Source of the DNA: Gloeocapsa sp. UFS-A4-WI-NPMV-4B04
GTDB lineage: Bacteria; Cyanobacteriota; Cyanobacteriia; Cyanobacteriales; Chroococcidiopsidaceae
DNA: 35,664 nucleotides
Reading direction: 5' to 3'
Assembly: GCA_019359535.1 (NCBI GenBank)
Contig: JAHHHE010000035.1
Location: 1-35,664, forward strand
In this document: in pieces, positions 8,700-16,118 of the stretch
How positions within the stretch are numbered: the stretch's first letter is position 1
Layout of the letters: every line of letters starts with the position of its first letter
Program-made: the position numbers and the translations under genes
Notes under the pieces: model-generated
Database searches by the model: none
What the model was told of the DNA's origin: nothing
The model's input: only the letters and a program-made list of their open reading frames with translations

Positions 8700-9608
8700 T
8701 TAACAACTCTGCTGCTTGAATGCTGCTAGATCACCCAAGAGATGGGCAATTTCGTTGTTTAAGTCGCCGTTTTGGGCATGGAGGGCAAGGCATTCTGTTT
8801 CCAGGGCATCGCGCTCATCTTTTAGCTGCTTTATCTCTGCTTGGGCTTCCTCAAGCGCTTGCATGAAGTAGGCAAGCTGTTCCTGTTCTACCTCGCCATT
8901 GATTAAATCTGATGTCTGGGTTAGGGGTTCGCAATCATTAGCCAAAATCTCAGGCAACATCGCTTCAACTGAGGTAGCGATCGCGCTTTCCTCCGCTTCT
9001 GCCGACTCCGACTCTAATACCGTCAATTCTAAATAGTTGTAGTACCGCCCCGACGCTAACACGCGACCATCCCCAAATGTACAAATCACTTTGGCTTGTG
9101 TCCCATCGCTAGCTTCAACGATTACACCTGGAACAATGCCCAATGCCTTCATCTCAGCAGTGCGGTCAATGTATTTGACCGGGGCGCTAGGCTTGAATGC
9201 ACCAAGGGGTGTAACTATCTCTTTTGCAGTAACACTCGTAGCTGTTGTAATTTTGTCTGAGTGTTTGCCCTTGCCCAACAACACGCGCACAGTATCACCA
9301 GGCGCTATGCCGTGTTTGTAGGCTTGGTCTTTTGCCTTAATCTTCATCCATCGAGCGTGAATTTTATTTGCTATTGCCTGAGCGCATTCTTTAGGACTGG
9401 GGTAAGTCTGCGCTGTTTGGGCAGGCATGAATTCGCAGTAGTACCCTGTTTGCGAAACGGCTCCTTTAAACTCAAACCGATGGGTTAGCCCTTCAGGGAT
9501 AAACTTAACCTGCACAGTGGAGCCATCGCCTAGTGTGAGCGAGAATTCTGCGATTAATGCCCAAGGTGCGGGGGTAGCAGATCCATAAATGTTCTTTAGA
9601 TAAATCAA
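8700..9608 (-). CDS. Hypothetical coiled-coil protein, possibly 5'-truncated
   Basis: A 302-codon frame I do not recognise. Residues 100-200 hold two short beta-rich, KOW-like stretches (APGDTVRVLLGKGKHSDKI and VPGVIVEASDGTQAKVI). The C-terminal 70 residues are a heptad-rich coiled coil (EEAQAEIKQLKDERDALETE). The only start is TTG at 9608, two codons after a stop, and the first 15 codons overlap another reading frame that itself looks like a remnant (9505-9822). The 5' end may thus be a deletion junction. It belongs to the minus-strand plasmid-type gene run ending at 12158. Confidence 0.55.
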   Translation of the reverse strand: MIYLKNIYGSATPAPWALIAEFSLTLGDGSTVQVKFIPEGLTHRFEFKGAVSQTGYYCEFMPAQTAQTYPSPKECAQAIANKIHARWMKIKAKDQAYKHGIAPGDTVRVLLGKGKHSDKITTATSVTAKEIVTPLGAFKPSAPVKYIDRTAEMKALGIVPGVIVEASDGTQAKVICTFGDGRVLASGRYYNYLELTVLESESAEAEESAIATSVEAMLPEILANDCEPLTQTSDLINGEVEQEQLAYFMQALEEAQAEIKQLKDERDALETECLALHAQNGDLNNEIAHLLGDLAAFKQQSC

Positions 9609-9822
9609 TGCGGCTTTTTACTAGCCCCAAAAGCTTGCCCAGAATGACAGCTTGGATCTGAGTGCCGTCAGTGGTGTGCAACGTCCCTAATGTCAGTTCA
9701 CCTTCATCTGGAACATACTTGCCCCACAGCAGACCAATAGCCCGATACTACAATGCAATGTCAGGCGGTCGAATTAGCTCGGTGGTTTCAGTTTTGGGGG
9801 TCTGCTCGGTGGTAGTCGTCAT
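9505..9822 (-). pseudogene. Remnant of a conserved cyanobacterial hypothetical gene
   Basis: From ATG 9822 the frame reads MTTTTEQTPKTETTELIRPP then DIAL and a TAG at 9748-9750. It continues in the same frame YRAIGLLWGKYVPDEGELT, GTLHTTDGTQIQAVILGK and DLSKEHLWICYPRT before losing protein-like character and ending at 9505. AIG-GKYVP, TxDGTxIxAVxLG and HLW--YPRT resemble a hypothetical protein I know from cyanobacterial genomes and plasmids, so this is a broken 5' part with a nonsense codon at codon 25. Its 3' part is missing and the next gene (to 8700) begins in another frame inside it. Confidence 0.6.
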
Positions 9823-9951
9823 CGGAACTGTCTGGGAGTGTCGGGCGTTGCTCTATTTTAAAGATGTAACAGATTGTCAGTCACTATAGTTATGTTTACA
9901 GATTGCAACATATAGCAACTAAACGCGATCACACGGATGCAAGTATAGTTG

Positions 9952-10022
9952 AGGGGGTACAACCCCCTCTGGACTCTCCTGCTGCCAGTTGATGACTGAC
10001 ACCAGAAACTTTATCTATCAAG
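9952..10022. repeat. Hairpin-bearing repeat, copy 1
   Basis: On the minus strand: CTTGATAGATAAAGTTTCTG, a CTGGCAGCAGGAGAGTCC stretch, then the hairpin GAGGGGGTTGTACCCCCTC. A related arrangement occurs at 10360-10445. It covers the stop codon of the small membrane protein gene (TAA at 10011-10013). Probably a 3' UTR or terminator element. Confidence 0.5.
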
Positions 10023-10190
10023 TGAAGGCGGAGCTTCGCTTTTGCTTTGACGACCGTCGATAATGACTTCACCTCCATCCGAACCCAGTTTTATATGAAG
10101 AAGCCCATCAAAGCGGTTATATATAGCCATAGAGACAACTACTGTAAGTCCTGAAATAGCAAGTACGAGTGTTTGTGGCAAAAGTTTCAT
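10011..10190 (-). CDS. Small single-pass membrane protein
   Basis: A 59-residue frame. MKLLPQTLVLAISGLTVVVS and MAIY form one hydrophobic helix (residues 3-24). It is followed by a short polar domain (FDGLLHIKLGSDGGEVIIDG) and a charged tail (RQSKSEAPPSLDR). Start is ATG at 10190; no strong ribosome-binding site is visible. Function unknown. The glycine-rich beta-like segment after one membrane anchor argues for a real protein rather than a chance frame. Confidence 0.55.
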   Translation of the reverse strand: MKLLPQTLVLAISGLTVVVSMAIYNRFDGLLHIKLGSDGGEVIIDGRQSKSEAPPSLDR

Positions 10191-10359
10191 AAGGTTTTCG
10201 ATTTTGTGGATGACTATAAGATTCCTAAGAGCAGATAGCTAATTCACTATCAATATTTAGGTAACCGCTAGCCTTATACTGTCTAACGACTTTAAACACC
10301 TCTCAATAAATCGAAAAAACTTATAAGGGGTATGTACTTGCTACAAACCCCAAAACTGC

Positions 10360-10445
10360 GCGAGAGAGGTATCCCCTCTCAGGACTCTCCCCAAGCCAGT
10401 CATTGCCGACAGCCAGAAAGATTATCTATAAGCAATCAAGTTGAT
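10360..10445. repeat. Hairpin-bearing repeat, copy 2
   Basis: Diverged copy of 9952-10022. On the minus strand: CTTGATTGCTTATAGATAAT, CTTTCTGGCTGTCGGC, CTTGGGGAGAGTCC, then a hairpin GAGAGGGGATACCTCTCTC. It lies just downstream of the 98-residue zinc-finger gene, the same position (3' of a minus-strand gene) as copy 1. Confidence 0.5.
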
Positions 10446-10478
10446 CTACGCTGTCAGCACCGCTTCGCTATGACTGGC

Positions 10479-10775
10479 TCAAACATCAATCTTCTTAGGT
10501 CTGCCACGTTTACCCTTGTTCTTACCAGTAGTTGCCCGTGATGCCCGCTTGCGAGTAGCAGCAGCATCTAGTCGGCAGCGCTCACTACAGTACAAGGGCG
10601 TTGGTGATGGCATCCGTTCTTGGGTCATAGTCTGTTGGCAGTATTGGCAAGTGAAGGTAACGGGGCGTGAAGTTACTATGCGCTCGTAAGGCTTAACTTG
10701 TGGCACATTGACCACAATCGAAACTCGCTCTTTGTTTTTGGATAAATCTTTGTCTGACATGGTGTTGAGATACAT
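10479..10775 (-). CDS. Small zinc-finger protein with AT-hook-like tail
   Basis: Up to 98 residues; ATG at 10775 or at 10760 (MSDKDLSKNK). The middle carries CQYCQQTM and YCSERCR, a CxxC...CxxxC treble-clef-like zinc site of the kind found in small mobile-element proteins. The C-terminus has GKNKGKRGRPKK, an AT-hook-like DNA-binding motif. It is therefore probably a small DNA-binding protein. It lies in the minus-strand run with the ParB-like gene (54 bp downstream of that gene's stop). Specific role unknown. Confidence 0.7.
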   Translation of the reverse strand: MYLNTMSDKDLSKNKERVSIVVNVPQVKPYERIVTSRPVTFTCQYCQQTMTQERMPSPTPLYCSERCRLDAAATRKRASRATTGKNKGKRGRPKKIDV

Positions 10776-10828
10776 TCATGCTAGATAAAGCGTCTTTTAA
10801 CGATGCTAGTACCAAGACGCTTTTAAGT

Positions 10829-11533
10829 CTAGTTATTTGTGTAGCGGCGTTGATTCAATTCCAGCTTAACGTTCTTAATAATCTGTTTAGCCTTCTTAAG
10901 CATCTGCTTCAATTCAGTATTAGGCTGACTATGTAAAACATCTCTTTTAGATGATTGCTGTCCGATCGCTTGCAGCACTAAGGCTATCTGCTCATTGCTC
11001 AGGTTTTGCACATTATCGCTCGGCTCTGACTCATTAGCCGCATCAGCCGAGTGCTTTGGCTCCGACGGAGGCTGCTGCATGGTGGTATCCTCAACAGCAT
11101 TAATAAGCGGCTGCTTAATTTCTTGTACTGCCTGGGCGATATGGTTGGCGTTACGCTTCTTCCCCTGCTCCTGGGCAATCTGTTCTGCCTTAAGCAATCC
11201 CTGTGCTTGCTGTTCTAGTGGCAGTTTAGCCAATTCGGTTAAATGACTCACAGGAATATCATCCAAGTCTACAATTGTAGACTCGACGGCATCCGCTAGA
11301 TTTTCTTCTACTTGGGCTGCGGCTAGTAATCGAAAGGTATAAGCGCGAGATTTGCCAAATTCGGCAACAGCGCAATCTTCCCAATTAGCGTACTCTAGCG
11401 CTAACCAGCCTTTGCGTCGATACAGTTCGAGTAACATCAGGCGTAGTGATTCCAGGTTCCCTTTGATGGCATTGGTACACTCCCGCGCTTCGGTTGCAGA
11501 CATAGGAGTAACGTTGATGAGTGGTGAGTCCAT
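10829..11533 (-). CDS. ParB-like helix-turn-helix protein of plasmid type
   Basis: A 234-residue protein. Residues 30-100 contain a helix-turn-helix-like segment (NWEDCAVAEFGKSRAYTFRL, then LAAAQVEENL and PVSHLTELAKLPLEQQAQ) resembling the DNA-binding part of ParB/KorB-related plasmid proteins. A polar linker (130-190) and a lysine-rich helical end (ELKQMLKKAKQIIKNVKLEL) follow. ATG at 11533. Next upstream gene is the membrane-anchored protein at 11607, same strand, 73 bp away. Role in partition or copy control is inferred from type and context only. Confidence 0.6.
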   Translation of the reverse strand: MDSPLINVTPMSATEARECTNAIKGNLESLRLMLLELYRRKGWLALEYANWEDCAVAEFGKSRAYTFRLLAAAQVEENLADAVESTIVDLDDIPVSHLTELAKLPLEQQAQGLLKAEQIAQEQGKKRNANHIAQAVQEIKQPLINAVEDTTMQQPPSEPKHSADAANESEPSDNVQNLSNEQIALVLQAIGQQSSKRDVLHSQPNTELKQMLKKAKQIIKNVKLELNQRRYTNN

Positions 11534-11606
11534 TTTTCTGAGGGGTAATGGTAATGGTGGATTAGTGCAGGGGATACAAAATCCGCATCCCCTTGGTAGA
11601 TGGTGG

Positions 11607-12158
11607 CTAGCTGGCTAATAAATCTCGGACTGCTACAATTGCTGTTGTAGGCAGTTCTTGAGGGTGCTGTAATTTCGCTTTAATCCGCGCTCTGAGCCAA
11701 GAGAGTTTTTGGTCGCGCCCGTTAACTTTTTGGGAAATGCCTAATTCTTTAGCAATCTTCCTGGCTAGTCTTATTTGCAACTTGTCGATATCAATGCCTG
11801 AGAAAAGCTCGTCTAGGGTTGGTTCGGCGTTAAGTTGTAATGAGCTTGTAGTTACTACATCCGATTGTGGTAAGAGTAGTAAAGGCTTTGATTTGCTTGC
11901 TGAACAGCGTTTATGTGTGGCTATTTCAGCTACTTCATCTAATGGCAGCATCCAGGGGTCAGGTAACATAGATGCGATCGCAATATTTTCTGGTTGCAGA
12001 TGTGGCTTGGCGGTTGATGCTTCTGATTGGTAAGGGGAAGATAACTTATTTGCTGATGCTATCCAGCAGTTATTGAGTACGATTGCTAAATCAAGTAGGA
12101 ATGCGACGCTGAAAACAAAAACGATTAGTTCGACTGAAGCGGTTAGTAACTCTTGCAT
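11607..12158 (-). CDS. Membrane-anchored hypothetical protein of plasmid type
   Basis: 183 residues. The N-terminus is one hydrophobic helix (ELIVFVFSVAFLLDLAIVL, about residues 10-28), followed by a polar linker. The C-terminal 70 residues form a charged helical domain (IDKLQIRLARKIAKELGIS, NGRDQKLSWLRARIKAKLQ). Start ATG 12158. It is first in the minus-strand run and divergent from the RHH gene at 12377, so the CTAG array between them could control both. Function not recognised. Confidence 0.6.
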   Translation of the reverse strand: MQELLTASVELIVFVFSVAFLLDLAIVLNNCWIASANKLSSPYQSEASTAKPHLQPENIAIASMLPDPWMLPLDEVAEIATHKRCSASKSKPLLLLPQSDVVTTSSLQLNAEPTLDELFSGIDIDKLQIRLARKIAKELGISQKVNGRDQKLSWLRARIKAKLQHPQELPTTAIVAVRDLLAS

Positions 12159-12235
12159 TTTTCACGCATCCTTAATCTGTGGCGGTCGGTGCAGGTAGTT
12201 AGCGTGTAGAGATGCTTTTTCAACCCACTTATATA

Positions 12236-12366
12236 CTAGCAAATGCCTAGTATATTGTCTAGTAAATTAGCGCTAGTATTCCTGATCAAATATGTCTAGT
12301 TAATAACTATTGCTTATGTCTAGTACGACTGCCTTTTAGCTAGTAGGATGGCTAGTGTAAAGCTAG
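12236..12366. promoter_or_regulatory. Phased array of nine CTAG motifs
   Basis: CTAG occurs at 12236, 12247, 12259, 12273, 12296, 12320, 12340, 12352 and 12363. Most are in the form CTAGTA or CTAGTT, often preceded by G or T. Spacings are 11, 12, 14, 23, 24, 20, 12 and 11, close to one or two helical turns. About 0.5 CTAG is expected by chance in 131 bp. The array ends 10 bp before the ATG of the RHH gene. RHH proteins (CopG, omega, ParG types) bind such repeated short sites cooperatively, so this is a probable operator, and it could also be an iteron or partition site. Confidence 0.8.
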
Positions 12367-12376
12367 AACAAAAGCA

Positions 12377-12667
12377 ATGACTGAACGCATCCAGTTAAAC
12401 CTGCGGTTTGACAAACACAGAGACTTGTACGAGGCGATCAAGGCTGACGCTAAAGAACAAGACATCAGCATCAATCAGTTTGTGGTGAACGCTCTCAAGA
12501 GGACTTTAGGGCAAGATCCAGAAAGCATTTCTAGCCCAGAAGCTTTGTCAGAATTAGAAGGACGGCTAGAAGAAAGGCTAGTACGCCGTCTAGCAGAGAT
12601 AGTTGATCAAAAGATTGAACAAGCATTGGCTAAACAGGAACTCGATTCGGGGGAGTTAGTAGCCTGA
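12377..12667 (+). CDS. Ribbon-helix-helix (Arc/MetJ-type) DNA-binding protein
   Basis: 96 residues. IQLNLRFDKHRDLYEAIKAD followed by AKEQDISINQFVVNALKRTL is a ribbon-helix-helix fold: beta strand, helix A, and helix B with the typical SINQFVVNALK. The C-terminal half is a charged coiled coil (LSELEGRLEERLVRRLAEIV). ATG at 12377 lies right behind the CTAG array, so autoregulation is likely. A 57-codon frame overlaps its end and the primase gene lies downstream; together these look like a replication or partition control unit. No recognisable toxin is next to it. Confidence 0.8.
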   Translation: MTERIQLNLRFDKHRDLYEAIKADAKEQDISINQFVVNALKRTLGQDPESISSPEALSELEGRLEERLVRRLAEIVDQKIEQALAKQELDSGELVA

Positions 12668-12834
12668 GAGAGCAGTTGCAATCTTTCGGGCAACAGACAC
12701 AGCAACAACAAGACTTAGAGGCAATACGCGATCGCGTTCTGAGTAGCTGGCGGGTGGTTAAACGCTCGGAAAGTAAAGAGCGCATCAAGGAAGCTTTGGA
12801 TCGGTTTATTGCAGAACTAAAGGGGGATGAGTAG
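12664..12834 (+). CDS. Small helical protein overlapping the RHH gene end
   Basis: The frame follows a stop near 12637 and overlaps the RHH stop codon. Possible starts are CTG at 12664 or TTG at 12676; there is no ATG or GTG. The protein is Q-rich then charged: LREQLQSFGQQTQQQQ, LEAIRDRVLSSWRVVKRSES, KERIKEALDRFIAELKGDE. Overlap with the RHH gene suggests translational coupling or frameshift fusion. Function unknown. Confidence 0.45.
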   Translation: MREQLQSFGQQTQQQQDLEAIRDRVLSSWRVVKRSESKERIKEALDRFIAELKGDE

Positions 12835-13392
12835 GCTTGCTTTAATTCCTTTTCCAAGCAGCGATTTTTTTAAAAAATTAACGCGAAAACGTGATGAAGC
12901 GGTTGTTTTTTAGCAAAAAATCAACTTGCAAGCGATAAGCTTGACAAACTCGGCTATTTCGGGTTTATGCTTTTAACAACTCGGTTTTTCGTTCCAAGTT
13001 AATTAGTAGCGTGGTATACCGTATCAACGCCATAAGGACTTCGTTATGCAGATTTCTCAGGGGCTGCAAATATTCGCCTCTCTCGCCTTCAGTTCAGATC
13101 AAACAGAAAGCGCCAGTATACCTGTTCGGTTAGCTGACGCTTGTTTATTTCGTGAGTCGTTGTAAACCTTAGTAAACAAAAAAAGTCAGAGTCGGGAACA
13201 TAAGCAGCAAACTTTCGCCCAACACTGACAGCCAGTGCAAAAAAATAAATTTTCTTCAGCATAACTTGATTTTTGCTATTTTTGCGAAAAAAGTTATCCT
13301 CCCCTGGCTGTTAGGCGATCGCCTTCGATCGCAGTGCATAAAGCGATCGCATACTCAGGCTTGGTTCTCGGCTCCGGCGAAGGAGTTGAGAA
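12835..13392. other. Long intergenic region before the primase gene
   Basis: 558 bp without a clear gene. It has AT-rich blocks (A and T runs at 12863-12920 and 13178-13290), two HIP1 GCGATCGC sites just before the primase gene (near 13315 and 13343), and a weak 39-codon frame at 13046-13165 (MQISQGLQIFASLAFSSDQT...). Position between the RHH unit and a primase-helicase makes it a reasonable place for a replication origin, but I see no clean iterons in it. Confidence 0.4.
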
Positions 13393-16086
13393 ATGCTAAA
13401 AGAACAAGAAAATCAATCTGAAGTCGCAAAAGTACAAGTCGCCCCTGAAGCTTCGCAGCTGACGGCACGGCACTACAAGGAATGCACCGAGAAACGGGGC
13501 TTAAATCCTCAGTGGGTTTTAGCCAACTGCTTGTCAGTCATAGCGAACTATGCCACCCAATATTTGGGGTACATAGCGTTTTCAGACGGCATCTGGCTCA
13601 AGGGCCGTAACCACCAAAGTCAATACAAGCCCGATAAACCTTGGAAGAAAGAGGGTGATAAGAAAGCAGCCAAGTATCGTTCCCCGTTGGGAGAGTATGA
13701 CGCTATGCTGCCCACGCATCCAACTAACCCCCACTATTGGGATGATATTGAAACACTTAAGAAGATAGCCTACAAGATTGAGGGGCATCCCTGCTTAGTT
13801 CTCACCGAGGGATTTTTTAAGGCGATCGCTGGTTGCGCCAATGGCATCCCCACTATCGCCCTGTTAGGTGTCGAGATGGGGTTAACATCAAAGGATGCTG
13901 ATCCACAAGGTAAGCGCTATTTAGTGAAGACTTTAGAATGCTACGCTCGTGCTGGTTTCGGATTCATCTTTGCTCTTGATGCCGACTGTGCCGACAATAA
14001 GAATGTCTTAATAGCGCAACACAAATTAGCTCACCAGCTTAAGCTGTTTAAAGCCCCACTTTATAGCGCAACGGGACTTTGGACAGTGGCAGAGGGTAAA
14101 GGGATGGATGATTACATCCAAAATTACGGCGGCGAACAGTTTAAGCGTAAGGTATTGGGCAAGGTTGTCGATATCACTGCTTGGGAAAAGCAGTTTCAAG
14201 CTCCTGAAACACACAGGACGGGCAAAGTACCACCAGCTGATGTTGTCGCCCATGAAATCGCTGAGCAGTACAAAGACCAGCTAGCGTTCAATAATGAAAT
14301 TAGTCGCTGGATGCGCTACAGTGCTGATTCTCCTGGTATGTGGTCGCTGGAAACTGACGAATACCTTGAGGCGATTGTTGGTACGGTTCTAGACGGCAAA
14401 AATATCGTTGGCTATGGTTCTTACAGCTATCTCACCAACGTCGTCAAGACGCTACGCCGCTTGCTAATCGTGCGGCGGTGGCAAGAGAGATCGCCTAAAG
14501 AGTTACTGCCCTTCATCAACGGCGTTTTGGAAGTATCCACTGGCAACCTACTAGATCACTCCCCCGGCTATCGCCTGACTTGGCAGCTACCACGTAACCA
14601 CGACTCCAATGCTACCGACTGGAGTACCATCGACGCATACCTAGATCACCTTTCTAATGGCAAGGCAGCAATTAAAGATATCCTGGTGTGTTTCTGTAAT
14701 GCTGTGCTTAAGGGGCGAGGTGATCTTCAGAAATTCCTGCACTTGATTGGTCTGGCAGGATCTGGCAAGGGAACGTTTGCTCGGCTACTGACTGAACTGA
14801 TCGGGTCTGACAACATTTATAGCGGCACTCTGGATGATTGGTGTTCTAACCGCTTTGACTCTGCTAATGCCTACAAAAAGCGGTTAGTAGTGTTTTGGGA
14901 TGAAGACAAGCAGACTGGGAAACTGGGGAAATTCTTGTCCCTGACTGGCGGCGATTGGATTCGGGCGGAAGAAAAAGGCAAGAAAGCCTTTCAATACCGC
15001 TATGACGGCATGGTGGCGGTGCTGTCTAATATCCCCATCTTCACAGGCGATGCTGCTAGTCGTATAGCACGGCGGGTAATTACTATTCCTTGTAATAGCA
15101 ACGTCCCACTAGGGCAGCGCCGTGACCTGAATGCTGAATTTAGCCCAGAGCTAGACGCTTTCACTAATCATGTCCTATCTATTCCAGATAGCCACGTTAC
15201 TAAGGTGCTGATGGGTCTAGCAGACATTCCAGAATGCACTTTGGAATTTTGGGAAAACCGGATCAGGACTGATTCGATTGCGGCATGGATCAATGATTGG
15301 GTGATTTACGATGTGTTAGCTGAGACTTCAATCGGCAGTAACAAGGAAGAGGGTCTAGAAGGAAGCTTACCTGAAACACTGTACGGCTCCTACTGTCTGC
15401 ACTGTAAGCAGTCAGGTACTCAACCCAAGGCTAATAAGAACTTTTCACCAGACTTGCTGGAGTTATGCCGCAGCGTTGTGGGTTGGGAGACTGAGCGCAA
15501 AGTCACCAAGACGGGCAAGTTCATTAAAGGATTGAGGCTGCGAACCGATAGTGACGGTAATATCCCGACTCATGACTACAACCTGATGCAACGGGTGGTG
15601 ACGGGTGGTGACGAGTCGGGTGACGGGTCAGAAACCTTACTAGAGAGCGATTTCAGCAAAAGTGACGAGTTAACCTTAACTTCTAATGAAAATCACAAAC
15701 CCGAATTACTGTTGCAAGCTGAACACAATTATGAGCAGGAGATAGACAGCGACTCGTCATTAACGCTCGATCCCTTGCCTGAAGCGGTTATTGACCCGTC
15801 ACCAGAATCCGTCACCGCACCCGTCACCGCGATTGCACCCCAATCAGTCCAGCAATCCGAACTAGCATCGACAACACCGACAAGACAACCGCAGGTTTTT
15901 CGAGTAGGCGATCGCTGCCACTACTCAGGAGCAAAAGGGGCGATGGCTGTTACTTGTCGCGGTAAAGAGTTAGAGGTGTTGAACACTCGCGTTAATGACC
16001 AAGGTGAACAAGAGTGCGAAATAAAAGCATCTAGTTGGTGTGCAAGTTACTGGGTGTTATCGCGTTGCCTCAAGAAAGTGAGGTAA
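13393..16086 (+). CDS. DUF3854/D5-like primase-helicase of plasmid or phage type
   Basis: 897 residues. N-terminal DUF3854 toprim-like domain: LVLTEGFFKAIAG near residues 134-146 and FIFALDADC near 192-200, the acidic residues expected in a Toprim fold. A superfamily-3-type helicase follows: Walker A GLAGSGKGT near 453-461, Walker B VVFWDED near 499-505, sensor/arginine region LSNIPIFTGDAASRIARRV near 542-560. An acidic linker holds many copies of S/T-P and GDG-like repeats (DNA repeats of GGTGACGGGT near 15595-15630). A C-terminal KOW-like segment (FRVGDRCHYSGAKGAMAV) ends the protein. It probably unwinds DNA and primes replication of the plasmid-like unit. ATG follows GAAGGAG. Confidence 0.88.
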   Translation: MLKEQENQSEVAKVQVAPEASQLTARHYKECTEKRGLNPQWVLANCLSVIANYATQYLGYIAFSDGIWLKGRNHQSQYKPDKPWKKEGDKKAAKYRSPLGEYDAMLPTHPTNPHYWDDIETLKKIAYKIEGHPCLVLTEGFFKAIAGCANGIPTIALLGVEMGLTSKDADPQGKRYLVKTLECYARAGFGFIFALDADCADNKNVLIAQHKLAHQLKLFKAPLYSATGLWTVAEGKGMDDYIQNYGGEQFKRKVLGKVVDITAWEKQFQAPETHRTGKVPPADVVAHEIAEQYKDQLAFNNEISRWMRYSADSPGMWSLETDEYLEAIVGTVLDGKNIVGYGSYSYLTNVVKTLRRLLIVRRWQERSPKELLPFINGVLEVSTGNLLDHSPGYRLTWQLPRNHDSNATDWSTIDAYLDHLSNGKAAIKDILVCFCNAVLKGRGDLQKFLHLIGLAGSGKGTFARLLTELIGSDNIYSGTLDDWCSNRFDSANAYKKRLVVFWDEDKQTGKLGKFLSLTGGDWIRAEEKGKKAFQYRYDGMVAVLSNIPIFTGDAASRIARRVITIPCNSNVPLGQRRDLNAEFSPELDAFTNHVLSIPDSHVTKVLMGLADIPECTLEFWENRIRTDSIAAWINDWVIYDVLAETSIGSNKEEGLEGSLPETLYGSYCLHCKQSGTQPKANKNFSPDLLELCRSVVGWETERKVTKTGKFIKGLRLRTDSDGNIPTHDYNLMQRVVTGGDESGDGSETLLESDFSKSDELTLTSNENHKPELLLQAEHNYEQEIDSDSSLTLDPLPEAVIDPSPESVTAPVTAIAPQSVQQSELASTTPTRQPQVFRVGDRCHYSGAKGAMAVTCRGKELEVLNTRVNDQGEQECEIKASSWCASYWVLSRCLKKVR

Positions 16087-16118
16087 TTGCCCATTTCAGG
16101 CTGACTAAATTAGTGCGT

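Noticed and set aside
12835..13392. Replication origin with iterons
   Set aside because: AT-rich and well placed, but no repeated iteron series was found here; the repeated motif lies upstream, at 12236-12366.
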